From: Pseudomonas sp. FP2309
GTDB taxonomy: Bacteria > Pseudomonadota > Gammaproteobacteria > Pseudomonadales > Pseudomonadaceae
Direction of reading: 5' to 3'
Length of the DNA: 64,000 nucleotides
Assembly: GCF_030687575.1 (NCBI RefSeq)
Contig: NZ_CP117439.1
Span: 4,641,501 to 4,705,500, forward strand
In this document: positions 29,078-40,600 of the stretch, one piece after another
How positions within the stretch are numbered: the first letter of the stretch is position 1
How the letters are laid out: the number at the start of each line of letters is the position of its first letter
Position numbers and translations under genes: made by a program
Notes under the pieces: model-generated
What the model was told of the DNA's origin: nothing
The model's input: the letters and a program-made list of their open reading frames with translations, nothing else
Database searches by the model: none

Positions 29078-30149
29078 ACGGCAGGATGTCGCCCTCACGG
29101 CCTTCACGCACCTTCACCGCCCACTCCGGGTCCACCAGCAGCGCACGGCCCACGGCAACCAGGTCGAATTCGTCGTTGTTCAGGCGCTCCAGCAGTTTTT
29201 CCAGGCTGGCCGGTTGTGCAACCTTGTCGGTGTTGACCATGAACTGCAGGAACTCGCCATCCAGGCCGACGCTGCCCACGGTGATGGTCGGCTTGCCGGT
29301 GAGCTGGCGAGTCCAGCCGGCCAGGTTGAGCTCGGAACCTTCGAACTCAGGCTCCCAGAAACGACGCGTGGAGCAGTGGAAAATATCCACCCCAGCGTCG
29401 GACAGCGGCTTTAGAAACTCACCCAGCGCCTCGGGGGTTTGCACCAGCCGCGCGGTGTAGTCCTGCTGCTTCCACTGGGAAAACCGGAAGATGATCGGGA
29501 AGTCAGGGCCGACGGCGGCGCGGGTGGCCTGGATCAACTCGATGGCAAAACGCGAGCGATTGGCCAGGCTGCCACCGTATTCATCGGTACGCTGGTTGCT
29601 GCCTTCCCAGAAGAACTGATCCACCAGGTAGCCGTGGGCACCGTGGATTTCCACGCCGTCCATGCCGATGCGTTGGGCGTCCTTGGCCGCTTGGGCGAAG
29701 GCGTTGATGACGTCCTTGATGTCCTGGGTAGTCATGCCATGGACAACCACCGTGCCATCCTTGAGTTTTTCCATCGGCCCGTAGGCCGGCACGCTGGCAT
29801 CGGGCTCGGTGCCGATACGCCGCACACTACCCACGTGCCACAACTGCGGAACGATCTTGCCACCTTCGGCATGCACGGCGTCGACCACTTTCTTCCAGCC
29901 GGCCAACGCGGCTTCACCGTAAAAATGCGGAACATTCGGGTAGCCGTTGGAAGCCTGGTGACCGACCACGGTGCCTTCGGTGATGATCAAGCCCACGCCC
30001 GCCGCCGCTCGGCGACGGTAGTACTCGATGACCTTGGAGTTGGGCACGCCACCCGGCGAAAACGAACGGGTCATTGGCGCCATAACCACACGGGTCGACA
30101 GTTGCAGTGCACCGAGCTGGAAAGGTTTGAACAAGGCTTGGACAGGCAT
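29046..30149 (-). CDS. NADH:flavin oxidoreductase, old yellow enzyme family
   Basis: An FMN enzyme of 367 residues that reduces activated C=C bonds in enones, maleimides or nitrate esters. The ATG at 30147-30149 (MPVQALFKPFQLG) follows GGAG. Visible motifs include VMAPMTRSFSPGG, the PQLWHVGS strand, the substrate-binding HGAHGYLVDQF and the YGGSLANRSRF segment. The N-ethylmaleimide-reductase/morphinone-reductase class fits best; the physiological substrate is unknown. Confidence 0.92.
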   Translation of the reverse strand: MPVQALFKPFQLGALQLSTRVVMAPMTRSFSPGGVPNSKVIEYYRRRAAAGVGLIITEGTVVGHQASNGYPNVPHFYGEAALAGWKKVVDAVHAEGGKIVPQLWHVGSVRRIGTEPDASVPAYGPMEKLKDGTVVVHGMTTQDIKDVINAFAQAAKDAQRIGMDGVEIHGAHGYLVDQFFWEGSNQRTDEYGGSLANRSRFAIELIQATRAAVGPDFPIIFRFSQWKQQDYTARLVQTPEALGEFLKPLSDAGVDIFHCSTRRFWEPEFEGSELNLAGWTRQLTGKPTITVGSVGLDGEFLQFMVNTDKVAQPASLEKLLERLNNDEFDLVAVGRALLVDPEWAVKVREGREGDILPFSREALTTLV

Positions 30150-30261
30150 GGGAGCACTCCACGGGAGACGAGGTTTATGACGCGGATAATATGGAGAGTG
30201 CCGGGTGCTGAGTAGCACTATTGATCTGGGTGATTAAGGGGTAAAAGCAAGAAAGGTCAGA

Positions 30262-30304
30262 CGGGCTGCTGCGCAGCCCGACGCGGGCAAGCCCGCTCGC
30301 CACA
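30262..30304. repeat. Single REP element
   Basis: Two adjacent hairpins, GGGCTGC/GCAGCCC (30263-30269 with 30273-30279) and GCGGGC/GCCCGC (30283-30288 with 30291-30296), end in TCGCCACA. This is the REP type common in fluorescent Pseudomonas. Confidence 0.75.
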
Positions 30305-30322
30305 AAAGCCCAGGTGAGGGCG

Positions 30323-30805
30323 TCAGCTCAGGGCTTTTTCGATGGCCTGGACCACCGCAGGGTCATCCGGCGCTGTGCGTGGCGAGAAACGCGCGAGCAC
30401 GCGACCGTCCTTACCGAGCAGGAATTTTTCGAAGTTCCAGGTGATGTCCCCTGGAAATTCGGCGCCCTCGCCCGCCAGCAGGCGGTACAACTGATGACGA
30501 TCGGCACCGTTCACATCAAGCTTGCTGCCCAGGGGAAAGGTCACGCCATAGTTCAGTTTGCAGAACGCCTGAATTTCTTCTTCAGTGCCCGGCTCCTGCC
30601 CCGCAAACTGGTTACACGGCAGGCCAAGAACGGTAAACCCCTGATCCTTGTACTGCTGGTAGAGGTTTTCCAGTGCCGCGTATTGCGGGGTCAGGCCACA
30701 TTTGGACGCCACATTGACTACCAGCACCACGTGCCCCTTGAAGGGCGCCAGTGGCAGCTCCTGTCCGTCCAAAGCTTTGAGTTTCAGGTCGTGGAAAGCA
30801 CTCAT
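30323..30805 (-). CDS. Glutathione peroxidase family protein
   Basis: A 160-residue thiol peroxidase that reduces hydroperoxides, in practice often thioredoxin dependent in bacteria. The catalytic tetrad is visible: Cys36 (NVASKCGLTPQY), Gln70 (CNQFAGQEPG), and Trp123-Asn124 (TWNFEKF). The ATG at 30803-30805 follows GGAG; an upstream start adds 24 unrelated residues. Stand-alone gene beside creA. Confidence 0.93.
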   Translation of the reverse strand: MSAFHDLKLKALDGQELPLAPFKGHVVLVVNVASKCGLTPQYAALENLYQQYKDQGFTVLGLPCNQFAGQEPGTEEEIQAFCKLNYGVTFPLGSKLDVNGADRHQLYRLLAGEGAEFPGDITWNFEKFLLGKDGRVLARFSPRTAPDDPAVVQAIEKALS

Positions 30806-30906
30806 GACGAACTCCAGATATCCCATATTCTTTGCATTGCGACCGCTCGAGATTACAACCCGCAAGCCTGCAATCATAGACGCCGATTACAAAACCCGCC
30901 CGCAGA

Positions 30907-31374
30907 TTACTGAGCGGTCGGCCACGGCAGAATCGGAATGGCGGTTACGGCGTTCTGCGGGCTGCCTTCGATCAGGCGGTCGCTGTAGACCAGATACACC
31001 AAGGTATTGCGCTTCTTGTCGAGGAAACGCACCACCTGCATGGTCTTGAACACCAGCGAGGTGCGCTCCTTGAACACTTCGTCGCCGTCCTTGAGCTCGC
31101 CCTTGAAGCGGATCGGTCCGACCTGACGGCAGGCAATCGAGGCTTCGGCACGGTCTTCAGCCAGGCCCAGGCCGCCTTTGACACCGCCCGTCTTGGCGCG
31201 CGACAGGTAGCAGGTCACGCCGTCGACCTTGGGGTCATCAAACGCCTCGACCACAATCCGGTCGTTGGGGCCGACAAACTTGAACACGGTCGATACCTGG
31301 CCTACTTCTTCAGCCGAGGCCAGCAGCGGCACGGCCAACAGCAGGCCAAGCAATCCCTTCATCACGCGCATCAT
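30907..31374 (-). CDS. creA: CreA-family exported protein
   Basis: A 155-residue periplasmic protein of the CreA family. The signal peptide is [21 protein letters not shown]. The core reads [20 protein letters not shown] and then [13 protein letters not shown], with a second Cys in [11 protein letters not shown] that could form a disulfide, as the family predicts. Function unknown. It starts 13 bases after the proB stop and is probably read through from proB. Confidence 0.9.
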   Translation of the reverse strand: MMRVMKGLLGLLLAVPLLASAEEVGQVSTVFKFVGPNDRIVVEAFDDPKVDGVTCYLSRAKTGGVKGGLGLAEDRAEASIACRQVGPIRFKGELKDGDEVFKERTSLVFKTMQVVRFLDKKRNTLVYLVYSDRLIEGSPQNAVTAIPILPWPTAQ

Positions 31375-31387
31375 GTGCTTCCTTTGG

Positions 31388-32506
31388 TTAAACCAGAATC
31401 AGGTTGTCGCGGTGAACCAGTTCCGGTTCGGCCATATAACCCAAGAGTCCGACAATCGCGTCAGACGATTGTCCAATAATTTTCTGCGCTTCCAGGGCAC
31501 TGTAGTTGGCCAGGCCACGGGCGATCTCACGACCGTCGGGCGCAACGCACACCACCATCTCGCCGCGGCGGAAACTGCCCTGCACCAACTTGACGCCCAC
31601 CGGCAGCAGGCTTTTGTTGCCTTGGGACAAGGCCGACACGGCGCCATCATCCAGCACCAGGGTGCCACGGGTTTGCAGATGCCCCGCCAGCCACTGCTTG
31701 CGCGCAGCCAGCATGCCGCGCTCCGGCGACAGCAGCGTGCCAATGCGCTCACCGGCTTTGAGGCGGTCCAGCACACGCTCCAGCCGTCCACCGACGATGA
31801 TGGTATGGGCACCGGAGCGCGCCGCCAGGCGCGCAGCACGCAACTTGGTCTGCATCCCGCCACGGCCCAACGCGCCGCCGACGCTGCCGGCCACGGCGTC
31901 CAGCGCCGGGTCATCGGCACGCGCCTCGTAGATCAGTTGGGCGTCGGGGTTGTTGCGTGGGTCGGCGTCGAACATGCCGTCGCGGTCAGTCAGGATCACC
32001 AACAGGTCCGCTTCCACCAGGTTGGCCACCAGGGCGGCCAGAGTGTCGTTGTCGCCGAAGCGGATTTCGTCGGTGACCACCGTGTCGTTTTCGTTGATCA
32101 CCGGGATGACCTTGAGCTCCACCAGGGCGCGCAACGTGCTGCGGGCATTGAGGTAGCGCTTGCGGTCGGACAGGTCGTCGTGGGTCAGCAGGATCTGCGC
32201 TGTGTGGCGGCCGTGCTCGGCGAAGCTGGATTCCCAGGCTTGCACCAGGCCCATCTGACCGATAGCGGCGGCGGCTTGCAGTTCGTGCATCGCGCTGGGT
32301 CGCGCGGTCCAGCCGAGGCGGCTCATCCCGGCGGCAACAGCCCCGGACGACACCAGCACCAACTCGACGCCTGCTTCATGCAAGGCCACCATCTGCTCGA
32401 CCCACACGCCCATGGCTGCGCGATCCAAGCCTTTGCCATCGGCCGTCAGCAGCGCACTTCCGATCTTCACGACCCAGCGCTGCGCACCTGTCACTTTGCT
32501 CCGCAT
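31388..32506 (-). CDS. proB: Glutamate 5-kinase
   Basis: It phosphorylates glutamate, the first step of proline synthesis. The product has 372 residues starting [20 protein letters not shown]; an ATG one codon upstream is equally possible. An N-terminal amino-acid-kinase domain ([45 protein letters not shown]) is followed by a C-terminal PUA domain (about 280-372). Downstream of obg as in other Pseudomonas, with a hairpin between them. Confidence 0.95.
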   Translation of the reverse strand: MRSKVTGAQRWVVKIGSALLTADGKGLDRAAMGVWVEQMVALHEAGVELVLVSSGAVAAGMSRLGWTARPSAMHELQAAAAIGQMGLVQAWESSFAEHGRHTAQILLTHDDLSDRKRYLNARSTLRALVELKVIPVINENDTVVTDEIRFGDNDTLAALVANLVEADLLVILTDRDGMFDADPRNNPDAQLIYEARADDPALDAVAGSVGGALGRGGMQTKLRAARLAARSGAHTIIVGGRLERVLDRLKAGERIGTLLSPERGMLAARKQWLAGHLQTRGTLVLDDGAVSALSQGNKSLLPVGVKLVQGSFRRGEMVVCVAPDGREIARGLANYSALEAQKIIGQSSDAIVGLLGYMAEPELVHRDNLILV

Positions 32507-32603
32507 CATCTTCAACCTTAGAGTGAGGACCACGCGACCCAGCGCGGCCCATAACGTTATTCGTGACTACATTCGTGACTACGGTATACCCAGATACCAA
32601 AAC

Positions 32604-32621
32604 GCCGCTCGAGTGAGCGGC
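32604..32621 (-). terminator. Hairpin after obg, likely terminator
   Basis: GCCGCTC/GAGCGGC (32604-32610 with 32615-32621) on the minus strand is followed by GTTTTGG. The T run is only four, so some read-through into proB is possible. Confidence 0.6.
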
Positions 32622-32642
32622 GCTTAAGTTTACTGCAACGAA

Positions 32643-33896
<1,254 letters not shown>

Positions 33897-34015
33897 TTAA
33901 GAAACCAAGACATAAGACTCTTGCAAAAATGAGCGCAGCGACCTCAAACAGCGACCGCATATCCAGCGCTTGAGCCCATTACAAACAGCTTTGCAAGAGA
34001 CTCACTCCACAAACG

Positions 34016-34044
34016 AAAAAGCCCCGTCGCAAGACAGGGCTTTT
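34016..34044 (-). terminator. Terminator between rpmA and obg
   Basis: On the minus strand an AAAAGCCC...GGGCTTTTT stem with a TTGC loop ends in five T residues, just past the rpmA stop. It probably separates or attenuates expression between ribosomal-protein genes and obg. Confidence 0.8.
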
Positions 34045-34059
34045 CCAGCGATCTCGCAA

Positions 34060-34317
34060 TTAAGCTGCGACAACGCTCACGTAACGGCGGTTGAACGCGC
34101 CTTTTACTTCAAACTTGATCACGCCTTCGATTTTCGCGAAGAGGGTGTGATCTTTACCCATGCCTACACCGTAACCGGCGTGGAATTGGGTGCCGCGCTG
34201 ACGCACGATGATGTTGCCCGGAATGATTTTCTGGCCGCCATACATCTTAACGCCAAGGCGTTTGGCTTCTGAGTCGCGACCGTTACGGGTACTACCACCA
34301 GCTTTTTTGTGTGCCAT
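34060..34317 (-). CDS. rpmA: 50S ribosomal protein L27
   Basis: A small basic protein of the large ribosomal subunit near the peptidyl-transferase centre. The product has 85 residues, starting [20 protein letters not shown] and containing [17 protein letters not shown], both highly conserved. Co-transcribed with rplU 34 bases upstream. Confidence 0.98.
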   Translation of the reverse strand: MAHKKAGGSTRNGRDSEAKRLGVKMYGGQKIIPGNIIVRQRGTQFHAGYGVGMGKDHTLFAKIEGVIKFEVKGAFNRRYVSVVAA

Positions 34318-34351
34318 GAGTCAATTCTCCTAGTGAGGAATTAGGCTGAAA

Positions 34352-34666
34352 TTAAGCCTGAATACCGGTGATTTTGATCTCGGTGTACCACTGGCGGTGG
34401 CCCATACGCTTCATGTGGTGCTTACGACGACGGAACTTGATGATGCGGACTTTATCGTGACGACCTTGGGAGATCACTTCAGCCACAACGGTAGCGCCAG
34501 CAACAACTGGAGCGCCGATGTTCACGTCATCGCCATTGGCGACCAACAGAACGCGATCAAAAGTAACGGAGTCGCCAGTAGCGAGTTCCAGTTTTTCGAT
34601 CTTCAGGTATTCACCTGGGGCGACCTTGTATTGCTTGCCACCAGTAACAATTACTGCGTACGACAT
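34352..34666 (-). CDS. rplU: 50S ribosomal protein L21
   Basis: A 104-residue ribosomal protein. The start is the ATG at 34664-34666 ([20 protein letters not shown]); a longer frame lacks conservation. The signature [21 protein letters not shown] is present near the C terminus. First gene of rplU-rpmA, with a near-ideal promoter about 130-160 bases upstream. Confidence 0.98.
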   Translation of the reverse strand: MSYAVIVTGGKQYKVAPGEYLKIEKLELATGDSVTFDRVLLVANGDDVNIGAPVVAGATVVAEVISQGRHDKVRIIKFRRRKHHMKRMGHRQWYTEIKITGIQA

Positions 34667-34797
34667 GGTATTTCTCCGATAATCCTGCTCACCCAGCTCT
34701 TTATAAGAAGAGGTATTGGCTGGCATGGCTGCATGGGATGGACGTCCCGAATGCAATTGCGTAAGGCAGGTGCTGCCCAGGAAGTTCAGGGTGCGCG

Positions 34798-34826
34798 ATT
34801 GTACGCAAGCTATTGAGGCCTTGCAA
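34798..34826 (-). promoter_or_regulatory. rplU: Sigma-70 promoter of rplU-rpmA
   Basis: Reading toward rplU: -35 TTGCAA (34826-34821), a 17-base spacer, then -10 TACAAT (34803-34798). Both boxes are close to consensus. It would give a leader of about 125 bases before the rplU ATG. Confidence 0.85.
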
Positions 34827-34905
34827 GTGGCCGTCTATCGCGCCTTGACACCCGGGGGTCAGGGTCCTAGCATGCCGCGCAACCCTTCTGGAGCGACTGT
34901 CGCTG

Positions 34906-35874
34906 ATGCAACCCCAAGCTTTCTACCGCGCGGTCGCGGACGATTTTAGCGCCGTCGACGGCATCATCAAGCAGCAGCTGACGTCTAAAGTGCCGCTGGT
35001 CTCCAAAATTGGCGACTACATTACGTCGGCGGGCGGTAAGCGCCTGCGTCCTTTATTAGTGTTGCTGTGTGGCAAGGCCCTGGGCCGCCAAGGCGATGAC
35101 CTGCGCCTGCTGGCCGCCACCATCGAATTTCTGCACACCGCCACCCTGCTGCATGACGACGTGGTTGACATGTCCGGCATGCGCCGCGGCCGCGAAACCG
35201 CCAACGCCATGTGGGGCAATGCCCCCAGCGTCCTGGTCGGCGACTTCCTGTACTCGCGCTCGTTCGAAATGATGGTCGAGCTGGGCTCGATGCCGGTGAT
35301 GAAGATTCTGTCCCAGGCCACGCGCATCATTGCCGAAGGCGAAGTATTGCAGTTGTCGAAAGTGCGCGACGCCAGCACCACCGAAGAAACCTACATGGAA
35401 GTGATTCGCGGCAAAACCGCGATGCTCTTCGAAGCCTCCACCCACAGCGCCGCCGCACTGTGCGGTGCCACCGCCGAACAGGCCGAAGCCCTGCGCACTT
35501 TCGGTGATCACCTGGGCGTGGCGTTCCAGCTGGTGGACGATCTGCTCGACTACCGTGGCGACGCCGAGACCCTGGGCAAGAACGTCGGTGATGACCTGGC
35601 CGAGGGCAAACCGACCCTGCCGCTGATCTACACCATGCGTGAAGGCACGCCGGAACAGGCAGCCCTGGTGCGCAAGGCGATCCAGAAAGGCGGCATCGAG
35701 GATCTCGAAAGCATCCGTGCTGCCGTTGAAGCCTCGGGTTCGCTGGACTACACCGCACAGCTGGCGCGTGACTACGTGGCCCGTGCGATCCAGTGTCTGC
35801 AAGCCCTGCCTGCCAGCGAATACCGGGACGCCCTGGTTGAACTGAGCGAATTCGCGGTTGCGCGCACGCACTGA
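34906..35874 (+). CDS. ispB: Octaprenyl/polyprenyl diphosphate synthase
   Basis: It builds the isoprenoid side chain of ubiquinone from farnesyl and isopentenyl diphosphates. The product has 322 residues, with the two Asp-rich metal-binding motifs DDVVD (84-88) and DDLLD (211-215). Divergent from rplU, the standard arrangement. A hairpin (CAGGAGCC/GGCTCCTG, 35887-35907) follows the stop but lacks a T run. Confidence 0.96.
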   Translation: MQPQAFYRAVADDFSAVDGIIKQQLTSKVPLVSKIGDYITSAGGKRLRPLLVLLCGKALGRQGDDLRLLAATIEFLHTATLLHDDVVDMSGMRRGRETANAMWGNAPSVLVGDFLYSRSFEMMVELGSMPVMKILSQATRIIAEGEVLQLSKVRDASTTEETYMEVIRGKTAMLFEASTHSAAALCGATAEQAEALRTFGDHLGVAFQLVDDLLDYRGDAETLGKNVGDDLAEGKPTLPLIYTMREGTPEQAALVRKAIQKGGIEDLESIRAAVEASGSLDYTAQLARDYVARAIQCLQALPASEYRDALVELSEFAVARTH

Positions 35875-35886
35875 TGGCGACACCGA

Positions 35887-35907
35887 CAGGAGCCCGCCAG
35901 GCTCCTG
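35887..35907 (+). terminator. Hairpin after ispB, weak terminator
   Basis: A perfect 8-bp stem with a CGCCA loop lies 12 bases past the ispB stop. No T run follows, so it may only stabilise the mRNA end. Confidence 0.4.
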
Positions 35908-35978
35908 CCTACCTCCTCCCCGCTAAAACCCTATACAATGTGCGACTTTTAGCCATCCCTGACTCTCAAGGAGCTTTA

Positions 35979-36320
35979 GTGAGCACGTTGCCTCCCTGCC
36001 CGAAATGCAACTCCGAATACACCTACGAAGACGGCGCCCAGCTGATCTGCCCGGAATGCGCCCATGAGTGGTCCGCCAATGGCGAGGCCGAAGTGGCGGG
36101 CGATGAAACCGTGAAGAAAGACTCTGTGGGCAACGTCCTGCAGGACGGCGATACCATCACCGTGATCAAGGACCTGAAGGTCAAGGGCACGTCGCTGGTC
36201 GTGAAAGTCGGCACCAAGGTCAAGAACATCCGCCTCTGCGACGGTGACCACGACATCGACTGCAAAATCGACGGTATCGGCCCGATGAAGCTCAAGTCTG
36301 AATTCGTGCGTAAAGTCTGA
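35979..36320 (+). CDS. yjdM: Zinc-ribbon protein YjdM (PhnA family)
   Basis: A 113-residue soluble protein of the YjdM family, once named PhnA. It begins with GTG at 35979 after AAGGAG. An N-terminal zinc ribbon uses Cys7-Cys10 (CPKC) and Cys24-Cys27 (CPEC). The C-terminal part (about 45-113) is the conserved SH3-like domain ([15 protein letters not shown]). The old link to phosphonate use is weak. A -10-like TATACA lies at 35932-35937. Confidence 0.93.
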   Translation: MSTLPPCPKCNSEYTYEDGAQLICPECAHEWSANGEAEVAGDETVKKDSVGNVLQDGDTITVIKDLKVKGTSLVVKVGTKVKNIRLCDGDHDIDCKIDGIGPMKLKSEFVRKV

Positions 36321-36331
36321 ATCTGCTGCAT

Positions 36332-36361
36332 CCATCCCGCGCCCGCCGCGGGATGGCGTTT
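36332..36361 (+). terminator. Terminator after yjdM
   Basis: CCATCCCGCG (36332-36341) pairs with CGCGGGATGG (36347-36356) and is followed by CGTTTT. It lies 12 bases after the yjdM stop. Confidence 0.75.
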
Positions 36362-36424
36362 TACCCTCCCCGTTGACCCCCCTCAATACCCACACAGAAA
36401 AAACCATAAATCGCCAATAGACGC

Positions 36425-36456
36425 TTGCTATTCTACGAATAAGAATTATTCTCATT
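36425..36456 (+). promoter_or_regulatory. Promoter with overlapping Fur box
   Basis: -35 TTGCTA (36425-36430), a 16-base spacer and -10 TATTCT (36447-36452). The 19-base near-palindrome AATAAGAATTATTCTCATT (36438-36456) covers the -10. Its arms differ at one base, and it matches the ATGAGAATNATTCTCAT type of Pseudomonas Fur sites. This predicts repression in iron-replete cells. Confidence 0.8.
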
Positions 36457-36481
36457 GAAACCCATCAAGGAGATGTGACCC

Positions 36482-36739
36482 ATGACTTATTTGATAGATG
36501 CCTGGCTGGACCGACCACACCCTTACCTGCGGATCCTGCACCGGGAAACCGGCGAAGTCTGTGCGGTGCTGGAAGAAGAAGCGCTCACTGAGCTGCAAGA
36601 CCAGGGTGACCTGGACGTCAACGGCCTGAGTTCAAGCGAACCGGGAGTACTGAAGGAAGTGGTGCGTAATCTGTTTCTATTTTGCTATGCCCGAGCATTG
36701 CGCCCGGCGACGGAGCTGAATGGCAAGTTCCATCCATGA
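36482..36739 (+). CDS. Small conserved protein, iron-regulated (PA4570-like)
   Basis: An 85-residue acidic cytoplasmic protein with no signal peptide, starting MTYLIDAWLDRPHPYLRILH after a perfect AAGGAG. The middle is Glu/Asp rich (VLEEEALTELQDQGDLDVNG). By position (after rplU/ispB, before fklB) and size it matches P. aeruginosa PA4570, a conserved gene of unknown function reported as raised in iron starvation. The Fur box on its promoter supports this. Monocistronic. Confidence 0.82.
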   Translation: MTYLIDAWLDRPHPYLRILHRETGEVCAVLEEEALTELQDQGDLDVNGLSSSEPGVLKEVVRNLFLFCYARALRPATELNGKFHP

Positions 36740-36771
36740 ACAAATGCGCAAGACCTGAGCGCACAGGTTTA

Positions 36772-36860
36772 GGTGGGAGCCGGACTTGCCCGCGATGCAG
36801 ACGACTCGATCTGAAGTCATATCGAGTTGATCCCATCGCAGGCAAGGCAGCTCCTGCACA
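36772..36860. repeat. REPIN (paired inverted REP elements)
   Basis: A REP at 36772-36797 (core GGGAGCCGGACTTGCCCGC) faces an inverted copy at 36833-36860 (core GCAGGCAAGGCAGCTCC), with about 35 bases between. It lies between the iron-regulated gene and fklB. Confidence 0.75.
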
Positions 36861-36875
36861 CAACCAAAACAGGTC

Positions 36876-37493
36876 TTACAGAACGTCGAGCAACTCGACG
36901 TCGAACACCAGAACGCTGTGCGGCGGGATGCTGCCCACGCCTTGAGCGCCGTAAGCCAGCTCGCTCGGCACGTACAGGCGCCATTTGCTGCCGGCATTCA
37001 TCAGTTGCAGCGCTTCGGTCCAGCCGGCGATCACGCCGCCAACCGGGAATTCTGCAGGCTGACCACGCTCGTAGGAGCTGTCGAACACAGTGCCGTCGAT
37101 CAGCGTGCCGTGGTAGTGAGTACGCACTTGGTCTTCACGGGTCGGCTTGGCGCCGTCACCGGCGGTCAGCACTTCAAATTGCAGGCCGGAAGCCAGGGTG
37201 GTGATGCCCTCACGCTTGGCGTTTTCAGCCAGGAATGCCAGACCCGCGCCGGCAGCGGCTTCAGCCTTGGCAGCAGCTTCGGCTTGCATCACTTCGCGGA
37301 TCACTTTGAAGCTGGCAGCCATTTGCTCTTGGTCGACACGGCTTGGCTGGCCGGCGAACGCGTCGGTCAGGCCAGCCAGGATCGCGTCCAGGCTCACGCC
37401 AGGTGGCGGGTTGTCACGCAGTTGGTCGCCCAACTGACGGCCGATACCGTAGCTGACGCGGGTTTCGTCGGTGGACAGATTAACTTCGGACAT
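36876..37493 (-). CDS. fklB: FKBP-type peptidyl-prolyl isomerase (FKBP22/FklB)
   Basis: A 205-residue proline isomerase. The start is the ATG at 37491-37493 (MSEVNLSTDETRVSYGIG). An N-terminal dimerisation helix region (about 1-90) leads to the FKBP domain (about 95-205) with VRTHYHGTLIDGTVFDSSYE, the AEFPVGGVIAGWTEAL loop and YGAQGVGSIPPHSVLVFDVEL. There is no signal peptide, so it is cytoplasmic FKBP22 and not the periplasmic FkpA. Confidence 0.94.
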   Translation of the reverse strand: MSEVNLSTDETRVSYGIGRQLGDQLRDNPPPGVSLDAILAGLTDAFAGQPSRVDQEQMAASFKVIREVMQAEAAAKAEAAAGAGLAFLAENAKREGITTLASGLQFEVLTAGDGAKPTREDQVRTHYHGTLIDGTVFDSSYERGQPAEFPVGGVIAGWTEALQLMNAGSKWRLYVPSELAYGAQGVGSIPPHSVLVFDVELLDVL

Positions 37494-37692
37494 GAAGAGG
37501 CTCCGCTGTAGGGCAACACTAAAAACCGCCAAAGGAGCAGGTTTTTTCGTACAGCCCAGAACTAAAAGGGCCCGCAGACTAGCACACAAGGCCCACGAGT
37601 GATGAGCCCCTCGCCGGCCTTTACCTATCTACCACCGAGCCCATAACGTCGGACAACAAGCTAGAGCTCCCCTGCTTTATGGAGTTTTAGAC

Positions 37693-40600
37693 ATGCCCCT
37701 CACCCCACTGGATCACCCTCCCTCGTTCGAGGAAATACGCAGCGACCTCGGGCAGATCAGCGATTACCTGCTGCAAGACCACCCGATCGCCGCGCAGAAC
37801 AGGCCCGACGAACTCATGACGTTGGAGCGCCTGAACCAGACCCTCAAGACGAGCAATCAAGCCCTGTTGCAGAGCGCTCGCCTGCTGTATCAGTCCGTCG
37901 AAAACGCCGACCTGGCGAACGAACCTGGCCGAACGCTGCTCAACGGGTTGAAAGCCGAGCTGGTGACACAGCTCAATGAACTCGATCAGCGCCATCAGAT
38001 CGAGGGCAAAAGTCGCAAGTCCTACCTGACGTTCGAAGCCGGCATCACGGCTCTGGAGCAAGAAACCAAGCTGCGCATCAAGGATCGACTGCTGCATCGG
38101 CAGTGGATCGACGTACTTGAAACAGTCACCCTCGGCCCCGACGCGCGCCCCGGGCTGTATGCATTGAGGTTCACTTATCAGGATTCGCCCGTGGAAGTCG
38201 CCGGGGCCTTTGTACTCACCGAGCAGGCCACACTGGTGGTCGATGCACTGAACAGCGAAGCGAATGTTGGCCCCGTGCTGCTGTTTTTACCCTCACGCGG
38301 TCTGGAGGCCTTTGATTCACTACTCCAGCTCGACACGTGGCTGCAACAATTGCTGTCCCACGTCGACCGGCGGCAGGCATTTATCGACTGCCTGCCGCAG
38401 CGCTATCAGGACCTGAGCGCCGCCGGCATCTGGCCCTTGGCGCTGGAAAACATCAGCAGCGAGCCGCTGTTTGAACACCTCTACAACGCTCGCGTGCATA
38501 AACGCACACAGGACATCGAATGGGCGCTAAGCCTGATCGACAACCCCGAACACAGTGGCCAGCGCCTCTATCACCAACTGGACTGGGCGATTGGCGCGGC
38601 ACTGCCCACCTACGATCAGCGCCTCGAACTGCGTGCCCAAGCCTTACTGGAACGGAGCCTGCGCTACAGCGCTCCAGGCTGGTATCGCAGCGCCACGGCC
38701 ACCCAGCAAGCGCTGCTGGCCGAACACATCCAGCAGTACAATCAGGCACGCCAGGCGCTGACCGCGTTTTTTGGCCCCGCTGCCTCCCCCCATGCACTGG
38801 CCCGCTATCAATTGACCGAACAACTGGACGTCGATCTGGACATTCAGGACCTCAATCCCGATCAACTGCAGGTCAGCACCCAACGCCGCGTACCAGGGGT
38901 CGGTGACTACAACCACCAGAATTCCCTGACCGAACTGGCCCTGCGCGGCCTGCACAGCGACGACGAGCAACCGGGTTCGGACTTTCTACAAAGCACCACC
39001 CTGCGCTATGCAGGCAAGCCACTGCCTGAAGATTACGCAGAGCTGACCCCCAGCTATCTCGTGCAATTGCTCGACACCGTGCAACCGCGCCTGGCTTTCG
39101 CGCAGGTACAACGGAGCATCCACACAAAACCGGGACTCAAACACGCCATCCGGCACTTGCTCGATCAGCGCATCAATTGCCTGGCCTATGCCGCCCTGCT
39201 GCGAAACCACATCAGCGCAGCGGACTATCAGTTGATCCAGCACCTGCGCGAAGGCCGCGATCCGCAACTGAGCGCATCGACCCTGTCACTGCACGACGCC
39301 CAACTGCAGGACCTGTGGGTGCTGCGCCAAGTGGACGCCCATGGCACGCCGATCCGCGTGCTGTTGTGCACGCCGTCAGCCCCCAGGGCTGAGCAATTCA
39401 TGGCGTTCGACAGTGAAACAGCGTGCCAGACCCACGTGCTGGGCTGGAGCCGGGATAACGGCTCACACCCCGACAGGCAAACCATGACCGATTACCTGCT
39501 GGAGCGCGTGGCCCTGCGGTTTCGCGCGGCCATGGCACGCACCCTGATGGGCCTGAGTTTCAAACCCCACGAACGGGAATACCAGGAAGTCAAATTCGAC
39601 AGTCCCTGCACGCACGCCGACTGCCTTGGCAGCATGGCCGAACATTTCCTCGCCACCCAGGTGGATGACCAGCGCTCCACGACACCCTCCTGGTTTACCT
39701 CAACCCACGCCGCCAATCGCCGCAAGCTACTGTCGCTGGCCGATGACGCCGAAGGCGCCCTGCGCACTTACAAGGCCGACCCGCAATCGGAGCACAGTTT
39801 CCCAAGCTTCGAGACCTACCTGCATCAACAGGCGAAAACCGCGCTCAATGGGTTGCTCGCCCGGCCACAAAACGACGTGGACCCCGATAAGGTGTGGGCC
39901 TACTACCCAAGGCACGCCCTGACGTCGACCCCGGCAGCAGTCAACTACACCACGCTGTACCGCGACGGCTATGACGACAGCATCGGTTTTCTGAACGAGG
40001 CATTTGCGCAGTCCGCCACGTTCAAAGGGCCCGAAGGCCTCGACCTCAGCCGGTTGACCGCGCAAAAGGTCGCCGCCTCGGTGCGCGGCGCCTGGATCGG
40101 CCAACGCTATATCAACGCAGTGCGCAGCACCCTGCAAAACAGCAACAGCCCAGGCTATGCCAAACGCCGCGCTGCAACCCTGGCAATCACGCAATTGCAG
40201 ATGCGCAGTGCCGCGCTGGAATGCCAACTCAAAGGCCATATCAGCAGCATCGATCTGGCTTGGCTTGAAACCAGCATCCAAAGCATGGGCGACACATCCG
40301 TCGCCGTTCGCGGCCAATACCCGATCCATCGCCTGACGATAGACGGCGACTGGATCAACGATACCTTCCTGTTCAGCCACGGCGACGATCCGGTGTTGCT
40401 CTACACCCCTAACGCACCCGATCACATCGCCTTTCGCGAAGCGCGGCTGTTCAACCACACGCTGAAAAAAGTCGATGGCATGGTGGGCTACTTGACCGAA
40501 CGCGCGCCCCTCCCATCCCGGGCACGCGTAGGTCAGTTCCTGAAAGCGGCGCGTGAGCAACTGCCCGAGCACATCAATCGAACGACACCCAGCCCACCGC

